Part shown: one piece after another, positions 36,276-45,808 of the stretch
Layout of the letters: each line of letters begins with the position of its first letter
Numbering within the stretch: position 1 is the first letter of the stretch
From: Erwinia persicina
Lineage (GTDB): Bacteria; Pseudomonadota; Gammaproteobacteria; Enterobacterales; Enterobacteriaceae
DNA: 64,000 nucleotides
Reading direction: 5' to 3'
Assembly (NCBI RefSeq): GCF_014838825.1
Contig: NZ_JACYMO010000001.1
Coordinates: 822,829-886,828, forward strand
Notes under the pieces: model-generated
What the model saw: only the letters and a program-made list of their open reading frames with translations
Databases searched by the model: none
What the model was told of the DNA's origin: nothing
Position numbers and translations under genes: made by a program

Positions 36276-37123
36276 CAAGCCAGCGCCTGGCTCATCAGGG
36301 CGAATGCCTGCATTCCGCCGGTTTCAGGCTGCCACGGCACCCCTTTGTACATGGTGACCGGGGTATCCACTTCCACCAGACCCAGCCCGGTGAGCCACGG
36401 CCCTATCCCCGCCGAGCGATCGGTGTCGATGCGCACAAACTGACCGCTGACCCCGCTTAACAGCTGGCTGACCAGCAGCTTCGCATTCCCCGGGCTGCGT
36501 GCGATGACCGGGCCAATCGCATAGCCGTGACCGAAGCGGCGCAGGCAGGCAAACCCGGCGGCCGTTCCGTTCTCTTCCAGCACCAGAAAACGCTCTGCGC
36601 TGTCGAGCAGGTTGGCAATCAGCAGCGGGCGGTGCTGCCCCAGCGCCTGACGATCCAGCGCGGTCAGCAGCGCGGCATCCTGCACGCTGGCGCTGCGCAG
36701 CTGTTGCTGTGGCCCACAGGCAATGGCGGAGACCGCCGCCAGCTCCCGGCACTGATGCTGTTCAACGTGGCCGGTGGCGACAAAGCCCAGCTTTTCATAC
36801 AGCGGTTTACCGGCCTCCGTCGCGTGCAGCCGCACGTGGCTCCCCTCCAGCTTCGCCAGCGTCTGCTGCATCAGATCTCTGCCAATGCCGCGCCCCTGCT
36901 GGTCCCCGCTGACAATCACCAGCCCGAGGGTGGCGTAATCACGCCCCCAGCGCCAGCGCAGTGCGGTACCAATCACCTCGCCCTTCTCCACGGCCACCAG
37001 GCCTTCGCCCAGCCGCAGCGCCTGCTGCCAGTCGGCACGGCGGTGCGGCCATTTCACCTGCTGCGTCAGGGCAAAGGCGGCGTCCAGATGAGTTTCGTTC
37101 ATCGCAACAAATTCAATCGTCAT
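36275..37123 (-). CDS. Two-domain GNAT acetyltransferase
   Basis: A 282-residue protein with an N-terminal GNAT fold (LGLVIVSGDQQGRGIGRDLM, LHATEAGKPLYEKLGFVA) and a C-terminal DUF-type GNAT-like domain (CLRRFGHGYAIGPVIARSPG, FVRIDTDRSAGIGPWLTGLG). This pair of domains is found beside catabolic aminotransferases and amidohydrolases. It could acetylate an amine intermediate. Encoded 9 bases after the oxidase gene and overlapping the next one, so part of the operon. Confidence 0.8.
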   Translation of the reverse strand: MTIEFVAMNETHLDAAFALTQQVKWPHRRADWQQALRLGEGLVAVEKGEVIGTALRWRWGRDYATLGLVIVSGDQQGRGIGRDLMQQTLAKLEGSHVRLHATEAGKPLYEKLGFVATGHVEQHQCRELAAVSAIACGPQQQLRSASVQDAALLTALDRQALGQHRPLLIANLLDSAERFLVLEENGTAAGFACLRRFGHGYAIGPVIARSPGNAKLLVSQLLSGVSGQFVRIDTDRSAGIGPWLTGLGLVEVDTPVTMYKGVPWQPETGGMQAFALMSQALA

Positions 37124-37132
37124 TTCGGCTCC

Positions 37133-38464
37133 TTACATCATTCCCGGCGCATCAAGGCCGGAACCGTCGATCAGCCGTTCGTAGCGGAACGGCGTCGGAT
37201 CAACAATCGGGGTATCTTTCGTGGCAAGGTCAGCGGCCAGCCGCCCGGCTCCGGGGCCAATGCCAAAACCGTGGGCGCTGTAACCGGCGGACAGCACCAG
37301 GCCAGGCAGTTTAGCAACCGGGGAGATCACCGGCACGGCATCGGCGGTGCTGTCGATCATCCCGCCCCAGGCCTGCTCCAGGCGCACCTTCTCCATCGAC
37401 GGGAACTCTTTACGCATGGCGCTCAGCCCCTCCTGCACCATCGCCATATCCGGGGACGGGTCGAGAATGCGCACTTTTTCAAACGGTGAGATGCCGTCCA
37501 TACGCCAGTGGGCGTACGCTTCCGGCCCGGTGATAAACGGGCTAATGCCGAGGTTGATCTTCAGGTTTTTGCGCCGCGCCTTAAAGGTTGGCCAGAACTG
37601 ACGGGCATAGCGCAGACCCTGCAGGCCGGGCTCCAGGCGTCCGCGCCCGGAGACAGACACGGTGTAACTGCCGTCCAGCTGCGGGCGGCAGGCGAAGCCC
37701 GGCGTATACAGCGGCAGGGCAATTTTTTGTTCGATGGGCGCGGTGCGGAACGCCGTGCCAATGACGTTGCCGAGAGGCAGATCGATACCGTGACGGCGGC
37801 AGAACATCGAGGTCCAGGTGCCGCCTGCGCAGATCACGCTGCTGGTTTTGATTAGCCCCCGTTCGGTGAGCACGCCGCTGACGCGGCCGGCGGAAATATC
37901 CAGCCCGCGCACCGCACACTGCTGAAACACCATCGCGCCCAGCCGCTGGGCGGCAATCGCCAGGCCCGGTGCCGCCAGAGACGGCTCGGCGTGTCCGTCA
38001 GTGGGCGAGGACACGCCTCCCAGCCATGCGCTGGTGCTGCCCGGCGTCATCGCCCTGGCGCGCTCCGCCGTGAGGATCTCACTGTGGAAGTCATAGCCTC
38101 TGGCCATCTTATTCCAGGCTTCCCAGGCGTTGATGTCGTCCTGGTTCTGGGTGGCGTACACCAGCCCACTGCGGCGGAAGCCCAGTTCTTCCCCGGTTTC
38201 CGCCCCCAGCTCACCCCAGCGTTGCAGCGCATATTTGATTAACGGCAGCTCGCGCTCGTCGCGATTCTGCTGGCGGCACCAGCCCCAGTTGCGGCTTGAC
38301 TGTTCGCCGCTGACCAGGCCCTTTTCAATCAGCACCACGCTGACGCCTTTTTTCGCCAGTTCATAGGCAGCAGCGGCCCCGGCAATGCCGGCACCAATCA
38401 CCACCACATCGGCCGCAGGCGGAAAATGCGGGCTGTCCTGTACGTATCGAATGGGTGCGGGCAT
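37133..38464 (-). CDS. FAD-dependent amine/amino acid oxidase (DAO family)
   Basis: A 443-residue glycine oxidase/D-amino-acid oxidase-type flavoprotein. The FAD-binding loop is ADVVVIGAGIAGAAAAYELA near residue 20, followed by SGEQSSRNWGWCRQQNRDER, which is distinctive, and the C-terminal AGYSAHGFGIGPGAGRLAAD. It should oxidise an amine or N-alkyl amino acid to the imine, producing H2O2. Start chosen at 38464 because AAGGAAC precedes it. It is 95 bases after the ATPase gene in the same direction. One of two such oxidases in the operon. Confidence 0.85.
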   Translation of the reverse strand: MPAPIRYVQDSPHFPPAADVVVIGAGIAGAAAAYELAKKGVSVVLIEKGLVSGEQSSRNWGWCRQQNRDERELPLIKYALQRWGELGAETGEELGFRRSGLVYATQNQDDINAWEAWNKMARGYDFHSEILTAERARAMTPGSTSAWLGGVSSPTDGHAEPSLAAPGLAIAAQRLGAMVFQQCAVRGLDISAGRVSGVLTERGLIKTSSVICAGGTWTSMFCRRHGIDLPLGNVIGTAFRTAPIEQKIALPLYTPGFACRPQLDGSYTVSVSGRGRLEPGLQGLRYARQFWPTFKARRKNLKINLGISPFITGPEAYAHWRMDGISPFEKVRILDPSPDMAMVQEGLSAMRKEFPSMEKVRLEQAWGGMIDSTADAVPVISPVAKLPGLVLSAGYSAHGFGIGPGAGRLAADLATKDTPIVDPTPFRYERLIDGSGLDAPGMM

Positions 38465-38559
38465 GTTGTTCCTTACCTGAAAATAGTGTGACGGGCGGAC
38501 CGGAAAAAAGATCCCCCCCTTCATCAATCAGCGACTGCGGCATTGCCGGTCGCCCCGTC

Positions 38560-40224
38560 TTACAAGGCGATGTCGCTCTCTTCGTGTTCGTCCAGCCAGC
38601 CCTGACGCAGCTCCGGCACGGCGCGTTTCAGCCGCTCATAGTACAACTCGGTGGAGGGCTTGTCGTAGTCGGCGCGCGCGACCTGGGTGACCATCCGGCC
38701 ATTTTTCACCACAATAATCTCGTCACACACCGAACGCACCGCATGCAGGTCATGGCTGATAAACAGCACCGACAGGCCCAGCTCGCGGCGCAGCTCGGTG
38801 ATCAGATCCAGCACGGCCGCCGCCACCACGGTATCCAGCGCCGAAGTCACCTCATCACACAGGATCAGGTCCGGCTCGGCCGCCAGCGCACGGGCCAGGT
38901 TGACGCGCTGCTTCTGCCCCCCGGACAGCGACCAGGGCTTACGCCACAGCACGCTGCGCGGCAGGCGCACCAGATCGAGCAGTTGCAACATGCGCCGCTC
39001 CAGCGCCTGACCGCGCAGGCCGTGGAACAGCTTGAGCGGGCGCTTTAGAATGGTTTCAATACTGTGCGCCGGGTTCAGGGCGGTATCCGCCATCTGGAAC
39101 ACATACTGGATGCGGCGCAGTTCGTTTTCCGGGCGTTGGCGCATATCCCCGGCAATGTAGTGACCGTTAAACAGAATATGGCCGCTGCACGGCTTGTTCA
39201 TCCCGGCGATGGCGTGGGCCAGCGTGGTTTTGCCCGAGCCGGACTCCCCGATAATGCCAATGGCCTGGCCGCGATACAGGCTGAAGTTAATCTCCTGCAG
39301 GATTTTAATTTTCGGCTGGCCGTCACTGTCCAGCGGGCCGTAACCGGCGGACAGGTCGCGCACCTGCAGCAGCGGCTGCACGCTGTCATCCTGAGCCTGC
39401 CACGGACTCGGTCGCGGTTTCTGCCTGGCCGCTTCCAGCAGCAGATGGCTGTACTCCGCTTTCGGTGCGCGCAGCAGCTGTTCGGTGGTGCCGTATTCGG
39501 CAATGGCCCCTTTCAGCAGCACGAGAATTTTATCCGCCATCTGCGCCACCACCGCCAGATCATGGCTGACGTAGATGGCGGTGGTGCCGCGCTGGCGTAC
39601 CACGCGGCGAAAGGCTTTCAGCACTTCGACCTGGGTGGTGACATCCAGGGCAGTGGTCGGTTCATCGAGGATCACCACCTCCGGGTCGCTGATCAGCGCC
39701 ATGGCGGTCATCAGACGCTGGAGCTGGCCGCCGGACACCTGGTGCGGATAGCGGTCACCGATGGTTTCCGGGTTGGGCAGCGCCAGCTCACGGAACAGCT
39801 CAATGGCCTTGGTTTCCGCATCGGCGCGGTTCATCACGCCGTGGATCACCACCGGCTCCACCACCTGGTCCATGATCTTCATCGCCGGGTTGAAAGAGGC
39901 CGCAGCACTCTGGGCGATATAGGCCACTTTATTGCCGCGGAACTGACACAGCTGTGACGGCGTGAGCGAGGTGACGTCCGTTCCGGCAAGGTGGACGGTG
40001 CCCCCGGCAATCTGACAGCCGTGGCGGGCATAGCCCATCAGCGCCAGGGCAATGGTGGTTTTGCCGGAACCGGACTCGCCAATCAGGGCCAGCACTTCCC
40101 CCTTCTGCACGGTGAAGTGAATGTCGGAGACCAGCGCAATTTCGCGCCCGTCATCGGCCTGCGCAGTGACCCGCAGGCCATCAACGGAGACCACCGGCGT
40201 AGACGCATGTGGCGTAATATTCAT
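38560..40224 (-). CDS. Fused double ATPase of a dipeptide-type ABC importer
   Basis: A 554-residue protein with two ABC domains: the first with Walker [21 protein letters not shown], signature VSGGQLQRL and Walker [13 protein letters not shown]; the second with [32 protein letters not shown] and [12 protein letters not shown]. It corresponds to DppD plus DppF. It energises the permeases encoded just upstream; its start overlaps the DppC-like stop by four bases. This is the second fused ATPase of this class in the window, but it is not a close copy of the one at 3231. Confidence 0.9.
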   Translation of the reverse strand: MNITPHASTPVVSVDGLRVTAQADDGREIALVSDIHFTVQKGEVLALIGESGSGKTTIALALMGYARHGCQIAGGTVHLAGTDVTSLTPSQLCQFRGNKVAYIAQSAAASFNPAMKIMDQVVEPVVIHGVMNRADAETKAIELFRELALPNPETIGDRYPHQVSGGQLQRLMTAMALISDPEVVILDEPTTALDVTTQVEVLKAFRRVVRQRGTTAIYVSHDLAVVAQMADKILVLLKGAIAEYGTTEQLLRAPKAEYSHLLLEAARQKPRPSPWQAQDDSVQPLLQVRDLSAGYGPLDSDGQPKIKILQEINFSLYRGQAIGIIGESGSGKTTLAHAIAGMNKPCSGHILFNGHYIAGDMRQRPENELRRIQYVFQMADTALNPAHSIETILKRPLKLFHGLRGQALERRMLQLLDLVRLPRSVLWRKPWSLSGGQKQRVNLARALAAEPDLILCDEVTSALDTVVAAAVLDLITELRRELGLSVLFISHDLHAVRSVCDEIIVVKNGRMVTQVARADYDKPSTELYYERLKRAVPELRQGWLDEHEESDIAL

Positions 40225-41075
40225 GCAACCCCCTTAGCAACGACGGTTAAGGAACGCATCGACTGCAGGCTGTCAATAAACAGGTTGGCCCCGATGGTCA
40301 GGCTGGCAATCGCCACTGCCGGCATCAGCACCGCCGGGGAGCCATCAAATAATCCCTGTAAGTTTTCGCGCACCAGGGTGCCCCAGTCGGCATAAGGCGG
40401 CTGCACGCCCAGCCCGAGGAAGCTCAGACCACTGAGCAGCAGCACGATATAGACAAAGCGCAGGCCGAAGTCGGTCAGCATCGGGTGCAGCATATTCGGC
40501 AGAATATCGTGGATTGCCACGTACAGACGGCTCTCTCCGCGCAGGCGGGAGGCCTGGACATAATCCATCGAACGCAGGCTGGAGGCCATGGCGTAGGCAA
40601 TACGGTACGCCCCCGGCCAGTAGGTAAACACGGCGGTAATAATCAGCATCGGCAGCGACGAGCCAAACACCGCGACGATCATCAGCGCAAGGATTTTGCC
40701 CGGCAGCACCAGCATGGCGTCGTTGATGCGCCCCAGCACCTCTTCCAGCCAGCGCCCGGCGACGGCCGCCAGCAGCGCCAGCAGCGTACCGACCAGGCTG
40801 GCCAGCACGGCTGCAGTGAGCGCCAGGCCGATAGAGTAGCGTGCGCCGAACAGGATACGGCTGAAAATATCGCGCCCGAGATAGTCGGTGCCGAACCAGA
40901 ATTCGCGGCTGAAGTCACCAAACAGCGGACCGCCGCCGATATCCTCCAGGTTGTGCGGCGCGAGGGCAGTGCCAAACACCGCCATAAAGATCCAGAACAG
41001 GGTGATCAGCAGACCGATACGGCCACTGATGGTGAGCGATTGAAAGAAGCGCCACGGCAGCGTCAGCAGATTCAT
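40221..41075 (-). CDS. Dipeptide-type ABC permease, DppC class
   Basis: A 284-residue permease with the class-typical FWFGTDYLGRDIFSRILFGA after the first membrane segment and the coupling loop ASRLRGESRLYVAIHDILPN. About six membrane segments. The ATG at 41075 overlaps the stop of the other permease (TGATG) and has GGAGGGG upstream. Confidence 0.9.
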   Translation of the reverse strand: MNLLTLPWRFFQSLTISGRIGLLITLFWIFMAVFGTALAPHNLEDIGGGPLFGDFSREFWFGTDYLGRDIFSRILFGARYSIGLALTAAVLASLVGTLLALLAAVAGRWLEEVLGRINDAMLVLPGKILALMIVAVFGSSLPMLIITAVFTYWPGAYRIAYAMASSLRSMDYVQASRLRGESRLYVAIHDILPNMLHPMLTDFGLRFVYIVLLLSGLSFLGLGVQPPYADWGTLVRENLQGLFDGSPAVLMPAVAIASLTIGANLFIDSLQSMRSLTVVAKGVA

Positions 41076-42028
41076 CAGCCCCTCCACTTAGGATTGAATG
41101 CGATAGTCAGAATGTCAGCGGCCAGCAACAGCACCAGATAGCAGACGGCGAAGAACATGACGCACAGCTGTACCACCGGCAGGTCGCGGTTGCTGACCGC
41201 ATCCACCATCTGGCTGGCCAGCCCCGGGTAACTGAAGATACTTTCGATAATGATCACGCCGCCAAACAGGTACGAGAGGCTGAGTGAGATGGCATTGGCA
41301 ATCGGGCCCACAGCATTCGGCAACGCGTGGCGCAGCATGGCACGCAGCGGCGAGACGCCTTTCAGCAGTGTCATTTCCAGATACGGGCTGTCCATCTGAT
41401 TGACGATGGCTGCCCGGGTCATCCTTGCCATCTGTGCCACCACCACGCAGCACAGCGTCATCACCGGCAGGGCAAAGGTCCGCAGAAAGCCGAGGAAGTC
41501 CTGATGGGTGGAGCCCAGCGACATCGCCGGCACCCACTGCAGTTTGACCGCGAAGATAATCACCGCTACGGTGGCAACCAGAAACTCCGGTACCGCCACC
41601 ACGGCCATCGTGCTGACCACCAGCGCACGATCGAGCAGAGATCCGCGCTTCATGGCCGCGGTAATGCCGATAAACAGCGCCAGCGGCACCGACACCAGGG
41701 TGGTAGTGACGGCGAGCTGGAAGGTGGCCGGTATACGCTGTGCCACCAGTTGCGTCACCGGAAGATTGCTGGCGAACGAGGTGCCAAAGTCGCCCTGAAA
41801 CATCCCGGCCAGCCAGCTGAAGTAACGCATCACCAGCGGCTGATCGAGGCCGAGCTGCTGGCGCAGTGCCGCGACCGTTTCCGGCGTCGCGGACTGGCCG
41901 AGGATCATCTGTGCGGCGTCCCCCGGCAGCATGCTGGTGATAAAGAACACCAGCGCCGAGACAATCAGCAGCGTCAGTATGCCCGACCCGATGCGCCGGA
42001 ATATCAGTGTCAAAAGATACCTGTTCAT
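41075..42028 (-). CDS. Dipeptide-type ABC permease, DppB class
   Basis: A 317-residue permease: RRIGSGILTLLIVSALVFFI, TSMLPGDAAQMILGQSATPE, LGLDQPLVMRYFSWLAGMFQ and, near the C-terminus, ESIFSYPGLASQMVDAV. The ATG at 42028 is favoured over 42034 because AGGAG lies at proper spacing. It forms the pore with the DppC-class protein. Confidence 0.9.
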   Translation of the reverse strand: MNRYLLTLIFRRIGSGILTLLIVSALVFFITSMLPGDAAQMILGQSATPETVAALRQQLGLDQPLVMRYFSWLAGMFQGDFGTSFASNLPVTQLVAQRIPATFQLAVTTTLVSVPLALFIGITAAMKRGSLLDRALVVSTMAVVAVPEFLVATVAVIIFAVKLQWVPAMSLGSTHQDFLGFLRTFALPVMTLCCVVVAQMARMTRAAIVNQMDSPYLEMTLLKGVSPLRAMLRHALPNAVGPIANAISLSLSYLFGGVIIIESIFSYPGLASQMVDAVSNRDLPVVQLCVMFFAVCYLVLLLAADILTIAFNPKWRG

Positions 42029-42057
42029 CGCCATTCTCCTGGTGAAAGTTTAAAAAT

Positions 42058-43662
42058 TTACGACGTCAGCCAGGCGTACTCGTGGAAGCGATAGCCCATC
42101 ATCATGCCTGACGGCATCGCTTCTACCCCTTTCACTTTGTTACTGCAGCCATCCATCGTACTGATAAAGGCCGGGATCAGCGTGCCGCAGTTGTCGTACA
42201 CCAGCTTCTGCATGTCGCCATACATCTGCTTGCGTTTTGCCTGGTCGCTTTCACCCCGGGCGGCGGTAACCAGCTGGTCGAACTGGGCATTTTTCCAGCC
42301 CGATTCGTTCCAGGATGCGGTGGAGTAATAGAACTGGGAGAACAGCATATCCAGCGTCGGACGCGGGTTAACCGAACCGTAACCAATGGGATCTTTCATC
42401 CAGTGGGCCGACCAGTAACCGTCATACGGCACGCGACGTACCGCCACGTTAAGACCGGCAGAGCGGGCAATCTGCTGTAGCAGCTGGCCGCCCTCAACGG
42501 CCCCTTCGATGTTCGGCGTGGTGATCACTTCTATTTTCGCGCCGACCATATTGGCCTTCTTCAGGTGGAACTTCGCCTTATCGAGATCCAGCGGACGCTG
42601 CGGCAGATCCTTGTTAAACATCGGATGCCACGGCGGCACCGGCGTGTCGTTACCGATATCCCCAAAGCCCTGCAGCACGGTCTTGACGATCATCTCGCGC
42701 GGCTGCAGATATTTCATCGCCAGCACGAAGTCCGGGTGGTTACCCGGCGCACGGTCAGTACGGATAATCAGGTCGCTGTACATGCCTGATTTGCTCTCCA
42801 TGATGGTAAATTTGCCGTTCTGCCGCAGGCGTTTAACGTCATTGGCGGAGAGCGTGGACACCATATGCAGGTCGCCGGACATCAGGGCGTTGACGCGTGC
42901 CGCAGGATCCGTCACCCCCATCAGCTCCACTTCATCAAGGTGAGGCAGGCCCGGTTTGTAGTAGTTTTTGTTTTTGCTGCCGACGGTGCGTACGCCCGGC
43001 TGGAATGAGGTCAGCACAAACGGCCCGGTGCCAATCGCTTTACTGAAGTCTTTGGTGCCGTCCTGCACGATCAGGAAAGAGCTGGTGGCCAGAATCGACG
43101 GCAGGTCGACGTTAGGCTGATCTAACGTGATCTGCACTTCCCCCGGGCTCACCGCCTTGATCTCTTTCATCTGGCTGGCGAGGGTGATGACCGTTGAGGC
43201 GACCGCCGGGTCTTTGTGGCGGCTGAGGGAGTAGACCACGTCGGCGGCAGTCAGCGCTTTACCGTCGTGGAAGGTCACGCCAGGGCGCAGCTTCACCTGC
43301 CAGACCAGACCGTCGGTGCTGGTCATTGACTCTGCCAGCGCGGGCTGTGCCTTCAGGTCTTTATCCAGCTCCATCAGGCCGCTGTAGAACATAAACTGAC
43401 GGCAGTAGTCGCCGCTGTTGCTGCCTTTCGCCGGGTCGAGGGTATCACTGGCCGAAGCGTTGGCGACCGCTGCACGCAGTTTGCCCCCCTTGACCGGCGT
43501 TTCCGCAGCGAAGCTGAACTCCGGGAAACCAATCAGGCCGGTACTCATCACCGCACCGGCGGACAGCAGCTTCATCATGCCGCGTCGGGAAATGGCAACA
43601 TCCGTTATCGCCTGGGTCAAATTCGGGTTAACGCGGCTAAATTCTTTGCGAAATTTACTCAT
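42058..43662 (-). CDS. SBP_bac_5 binding protein with Tat-type signal
   Basis: A 534-residue solute-binding protein. The N-terminus has ISRRGMMKLLSAGAVMSTGL, a twin-arginine signal rather than the usual Sec one, ending near FAA-ETP. Family 5 features follow: LVWQVKLRPGVTFHDGKALT, VVYSLSRHKDPAVAS and a C-terminal LVYDNCGTLIPAF. A Tat signal on a binding protein suggests folding before export, sometimes with a cofactor. It feeds the dipeptide-type permeases. The ATG at 43662 has GAGGG at seven bases; ATG at 43668 is too close. Confidence 0.87.
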   Translation of the reverse strand: MSKFRKEFSRVNPNLTQAITDVAISRRGMMKLLSAGAVMSTGLIGFPEFSFAAETPVKGGKLRAAVANASASDTLDPAKGSNSGDYCRQFMFYSGLMELDKDLKAQPALAESMTSTDGLVWQVKLRPGVTFHDGKALTAADVVYSLSRHKDPAVASTVITLASQMKEIKAVSPGEVQITLDQPNVDLPSILATSSFLIVQDGTKDFSKAIGTGPFVLTSFQPGVRTVGSKNKNYYKPGLPHLDEVELMGVTDPAARVNALMSGDLHMVSTLSANDVKRLRQNGKFTIMESKSGMYSDLIIRTDRAPGNHPDFVLAMKYLQPREMIVKTVLQGFGDIGNDTPVPPWHPMFNKDLPQRPLDLDKAKFHLKKANMVGAKIEVITTPNIEGAVEGGQLLQQIARSAGLNVAVRRVPYDGYWSAHWMKDPIGYGSVNPRPTLDMLFSQFYYSTASWNESGWKNAQFDQLVTAARGESDQAKRKQMYGDMQKLVYDNCGTLIPAFISTMDGCSNKVKGVEAMPSGMMMGYRFHEYAWLTS

Positions 43663-43801
43663 TTGCATACCCTCGATGTTGAAATCAGCGACCCCCTGAA
43701 TCATTGGAGCCGCCGCAGAACGGCAACGTAGCGGATCCCCGCGAGCCATTGTCAGCCCGTGGTGAAAGCCAGCGTGTCGGTGGCCCAAAGAATGGCGGAG
43801 A

Positions 43802-45079
43802 TCAGGAAAATTTATCTTTGGCTTTGTAGTAAAGCCCCGCTACCGGCAGGAACCAGGGCTTACCGAAGTAGCCGGGAACCGCTGGCCAGCTGTTGCGCTG
43901 CCACGGGTTGTCGTTACTTTTTTCTGCTATCAGATCGGCCATCACCCGGCCCATCCACACGGACATCTGGGTGCCGTGCCCGCTGTAGCCCAGCGAGTAA
44001 AACACCCCGTCCTGTTCACCGGCATGGGGCAGTCGGTCAGCGGTCATATCCACCAGTCCCCCCCAGCAGTAATCGATGGCAACGTTACCCAGCGCCGGGA
44101 ACATGGCCTGCATCCCCGCTTTCAGTACTTCGCCACTTTTCGCATCCGACGTCGGGTTGCTGATGGCAAAGCGTGCGCGGCCGCCAAACACCAGACGACG
44201 GTCGGCAGTGGTGCGCAGATAGTTGCCCAGGTTCAGCGAGGTGACATAGGTGCGGTCACCCGGCAGTAAACGGTTGAGCAGACCGGCTTCCAGCGGTTCA
44301 GTGACCACCACAAAGCTGCCCACCGGGATAATGCGCCGCTGGAACCACTCAAACGGGCCGGTATTCGAGCAGCCGGTGGCCATCAGCACTTTTTCGGCCA
44401 CAATATCGCCCTTCGCGGTGCTGACCCGGTGGCGGTAGCCGTTAAGCCGCGTCAGGCCGGTGACTGCCCGGTGCGGATAGATGGCCGCACCGGCACGGGC
44501 AGCGGCTTCCGCCAGGCCGACGCCAAACTTACCCATGTGCATCTGACCGCCGTGATGCTGTAACAGCGCACCGTGGAACTGCGGCGAGTCAATCTCACGT
44601 TTCACTTCATCCGCGCTGAGGATTTCCACATCCGGGTCAACGTGGCGTTTCATCATCTCGCACGCCGCTACCAGCGACGGCAGATGTGACGCCTTGCTGG
44701 CCAGCTTCAGCTTGCCGCAGCGGCGGAAATCACAGTCGATCTGCTCGCTGGCGACCACGCCCTGCACGTAGTCCACCGCATCGGCAAAGGCCCGGTAGTA
44801 GCGGGTAGCCTGTTCGACGCCCTGGGACTCCACCATCGCGGCGAAGTTCTGTGCCACCCCGGTATTACAGTGACCGCCGTTGCGCCCGGAGGCCTGGCTC
44901 ATGACCTCACCCGCTTCCAGCACCACCACGTTGACGCCGCTGCGGGCAAGACTGAGTGCGGCAGAGATGCCGGTAAAGCCGCCGCCAATCACCACCACAT
45001 CTGCGGTGGCTGGCAGGTCGCCGGGGGTTGCCCCGGTGAATACCGGGGCCGTTGCCTGCCAGAATGATTCCAGTTTCAT
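43802..45079 (-). CDS. FAD-dependent oxidoreductase, gamma-glutamylputrescine oxidase-like
   Basis: A 425-residue flavoprotein of the PuuB/OrdL group. FAD loop: ADVVVIGGGFTGISAALSLA at about residue 26, then GEVMSQASGRNGGHCNTG, the RNGG motif being typical of the group, and the C-terminal YSLGYSGHGTQMSVWMGRVM. It should oxidise a primary or secondary amine to an aldehyde plus ammonia or amine, which the neighbouring aldehyde dehydrogenase could oxidise. The gene lies 18 bases after the HAD gene. Confidence 0.87.
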   Translation of the reverse strand: MKLESFWQATAPVFTGATPGDLPATADVVVIGGGFTGISAALSLARSGVNVVVLEAGEVMSQASGRNGGHCNTGVAQNFAAMVESQGVEQATRYYRAFADAVDYVQGVVASEQIDCDFRRCGKLKLASKASHLPSLVAACEMMKRHVDPDVEILSADEVKREIDSPQFHGALLQHHGGQMHMGKFGVGLAEAAARAGAAIYPHRAVTGLTRLNGYRHRVSTAKGDIVAEKVLMATGCSNTGPFEWFQRRIIPVGSFVVVTEPLEAGLLNRLLPGDRTYVTSLNLGNYLRTTADRRLVFGGRARFAISNPTSDAKSGEVLKAGMQAMFPALGNVAIDYCWGGLVDMTADRLPHAGEQDGVFYSLGYSGHGTQMSVWMGRVMADLIAEKSNDNPWQRNSWPAVPGYFGKPWFLPVAGLYYKAKDKFS

Positions 45080-45097
45080 GCCCTGCTCCTCTGCGGC

Positions 45098-45766
45098 TTA
45101 CAGCCCGACAACGCCCGGAAGACCACCGATACCGCTGATCTCGGTATACTCATAGGCCGGGTTGCCCGGACCGTGACCGCGGTTAACGTAGACCTTGTTT
45201 TTGATGCCCAGGTCATAGGCGGTCATCAGGTCGTAGCGCAGGCTGCTGGAGACGTGCAGGATCTCCTCCGGGCCGCAGTTCAGCTTGTTGAGCATGTACT
45301 CAAAGCCCTTCATCTGCGGCTTGTAGGCCCCCACCTCTTCCGCCGTAATGGTCATGTGGATCGGTGCGCCCAGGCGCGGGACGTGGTTTTTGATCAGCTC
45401 ATCGGTCGAGTTAGTCAGCAGCACCAGGGGGAATTCTCTGGCCACCACCGCCAGGCCGGCAGGCACATCAGGGTGCGGGCCCCAGGTGGCGCAGGCGGTC
45501 ATCACCGCCGCGCAGTCGGCCTCCGTACACTCCACGCCCCATTTGTTACAGGTGCGGTACAGCGCACTGGCCACCACCTGCGGATAAAGCTTGAATGCCC
45601 CCAGCACTTCGTCCAGGCGATAGCTTGAAAAGTCATTGGTGAACGCCAGCATCTGCGCCGGACTGACGCGGTCGGCGAAGATGGCGGCAGCGGCACCGGC
45701 CATGTCGAAGTTGATCAGCGTGCCGTAACAGTCGAAGGTGATGTATTTCGGTTTAAACACAGCCAT
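45098..45766 (-). CDS. HAD family hydrolase, haloacid dehalogenase type II-like
   Basis: A 222-residue HAD protein. The catalytic motif is YITFDCYGTLINFD with the nucleophilic Asp10; motif II is LVLLTNSTDELIKN; motif III/IV lie in VGAYKPQMKGFEYMLNKL and HVSSSLRYDLMTAYDLG. The pattern DxYGT is that of L-2-haloacid dehalogenases, but many such proteins in amine catabolic operons are likely phosphatases or have other hydrolytic roles. It is placed between the dehydrogenase and the amine oxidase genes. Confidence 0.83.
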   Translation of the reverse strand: MAVFKPKYITFDCYGTLINFDMAGAAAAIFADRVSPAQMLAFTNDFSSYRLDEVLGAFKLYPQVVASALYRTCNKWGVECTEADCAAVMTACATWGPHPDVPAGLAVVAREFPLVLLTNSTDELIKNHVPRLGAPIHMTITAEEVGAYKPQMKGFEYMLNKLNCGPEEILHVSSSLRYDLMTAYDLGIKNKVYVNRGHGPGNPAYEYTEISGIGGLPGVVGL

Positions 45767-45808
45767 TGCGCTACCTCTACAGAGTTCGGTTTAAGGATGA
45801 AACGGGAT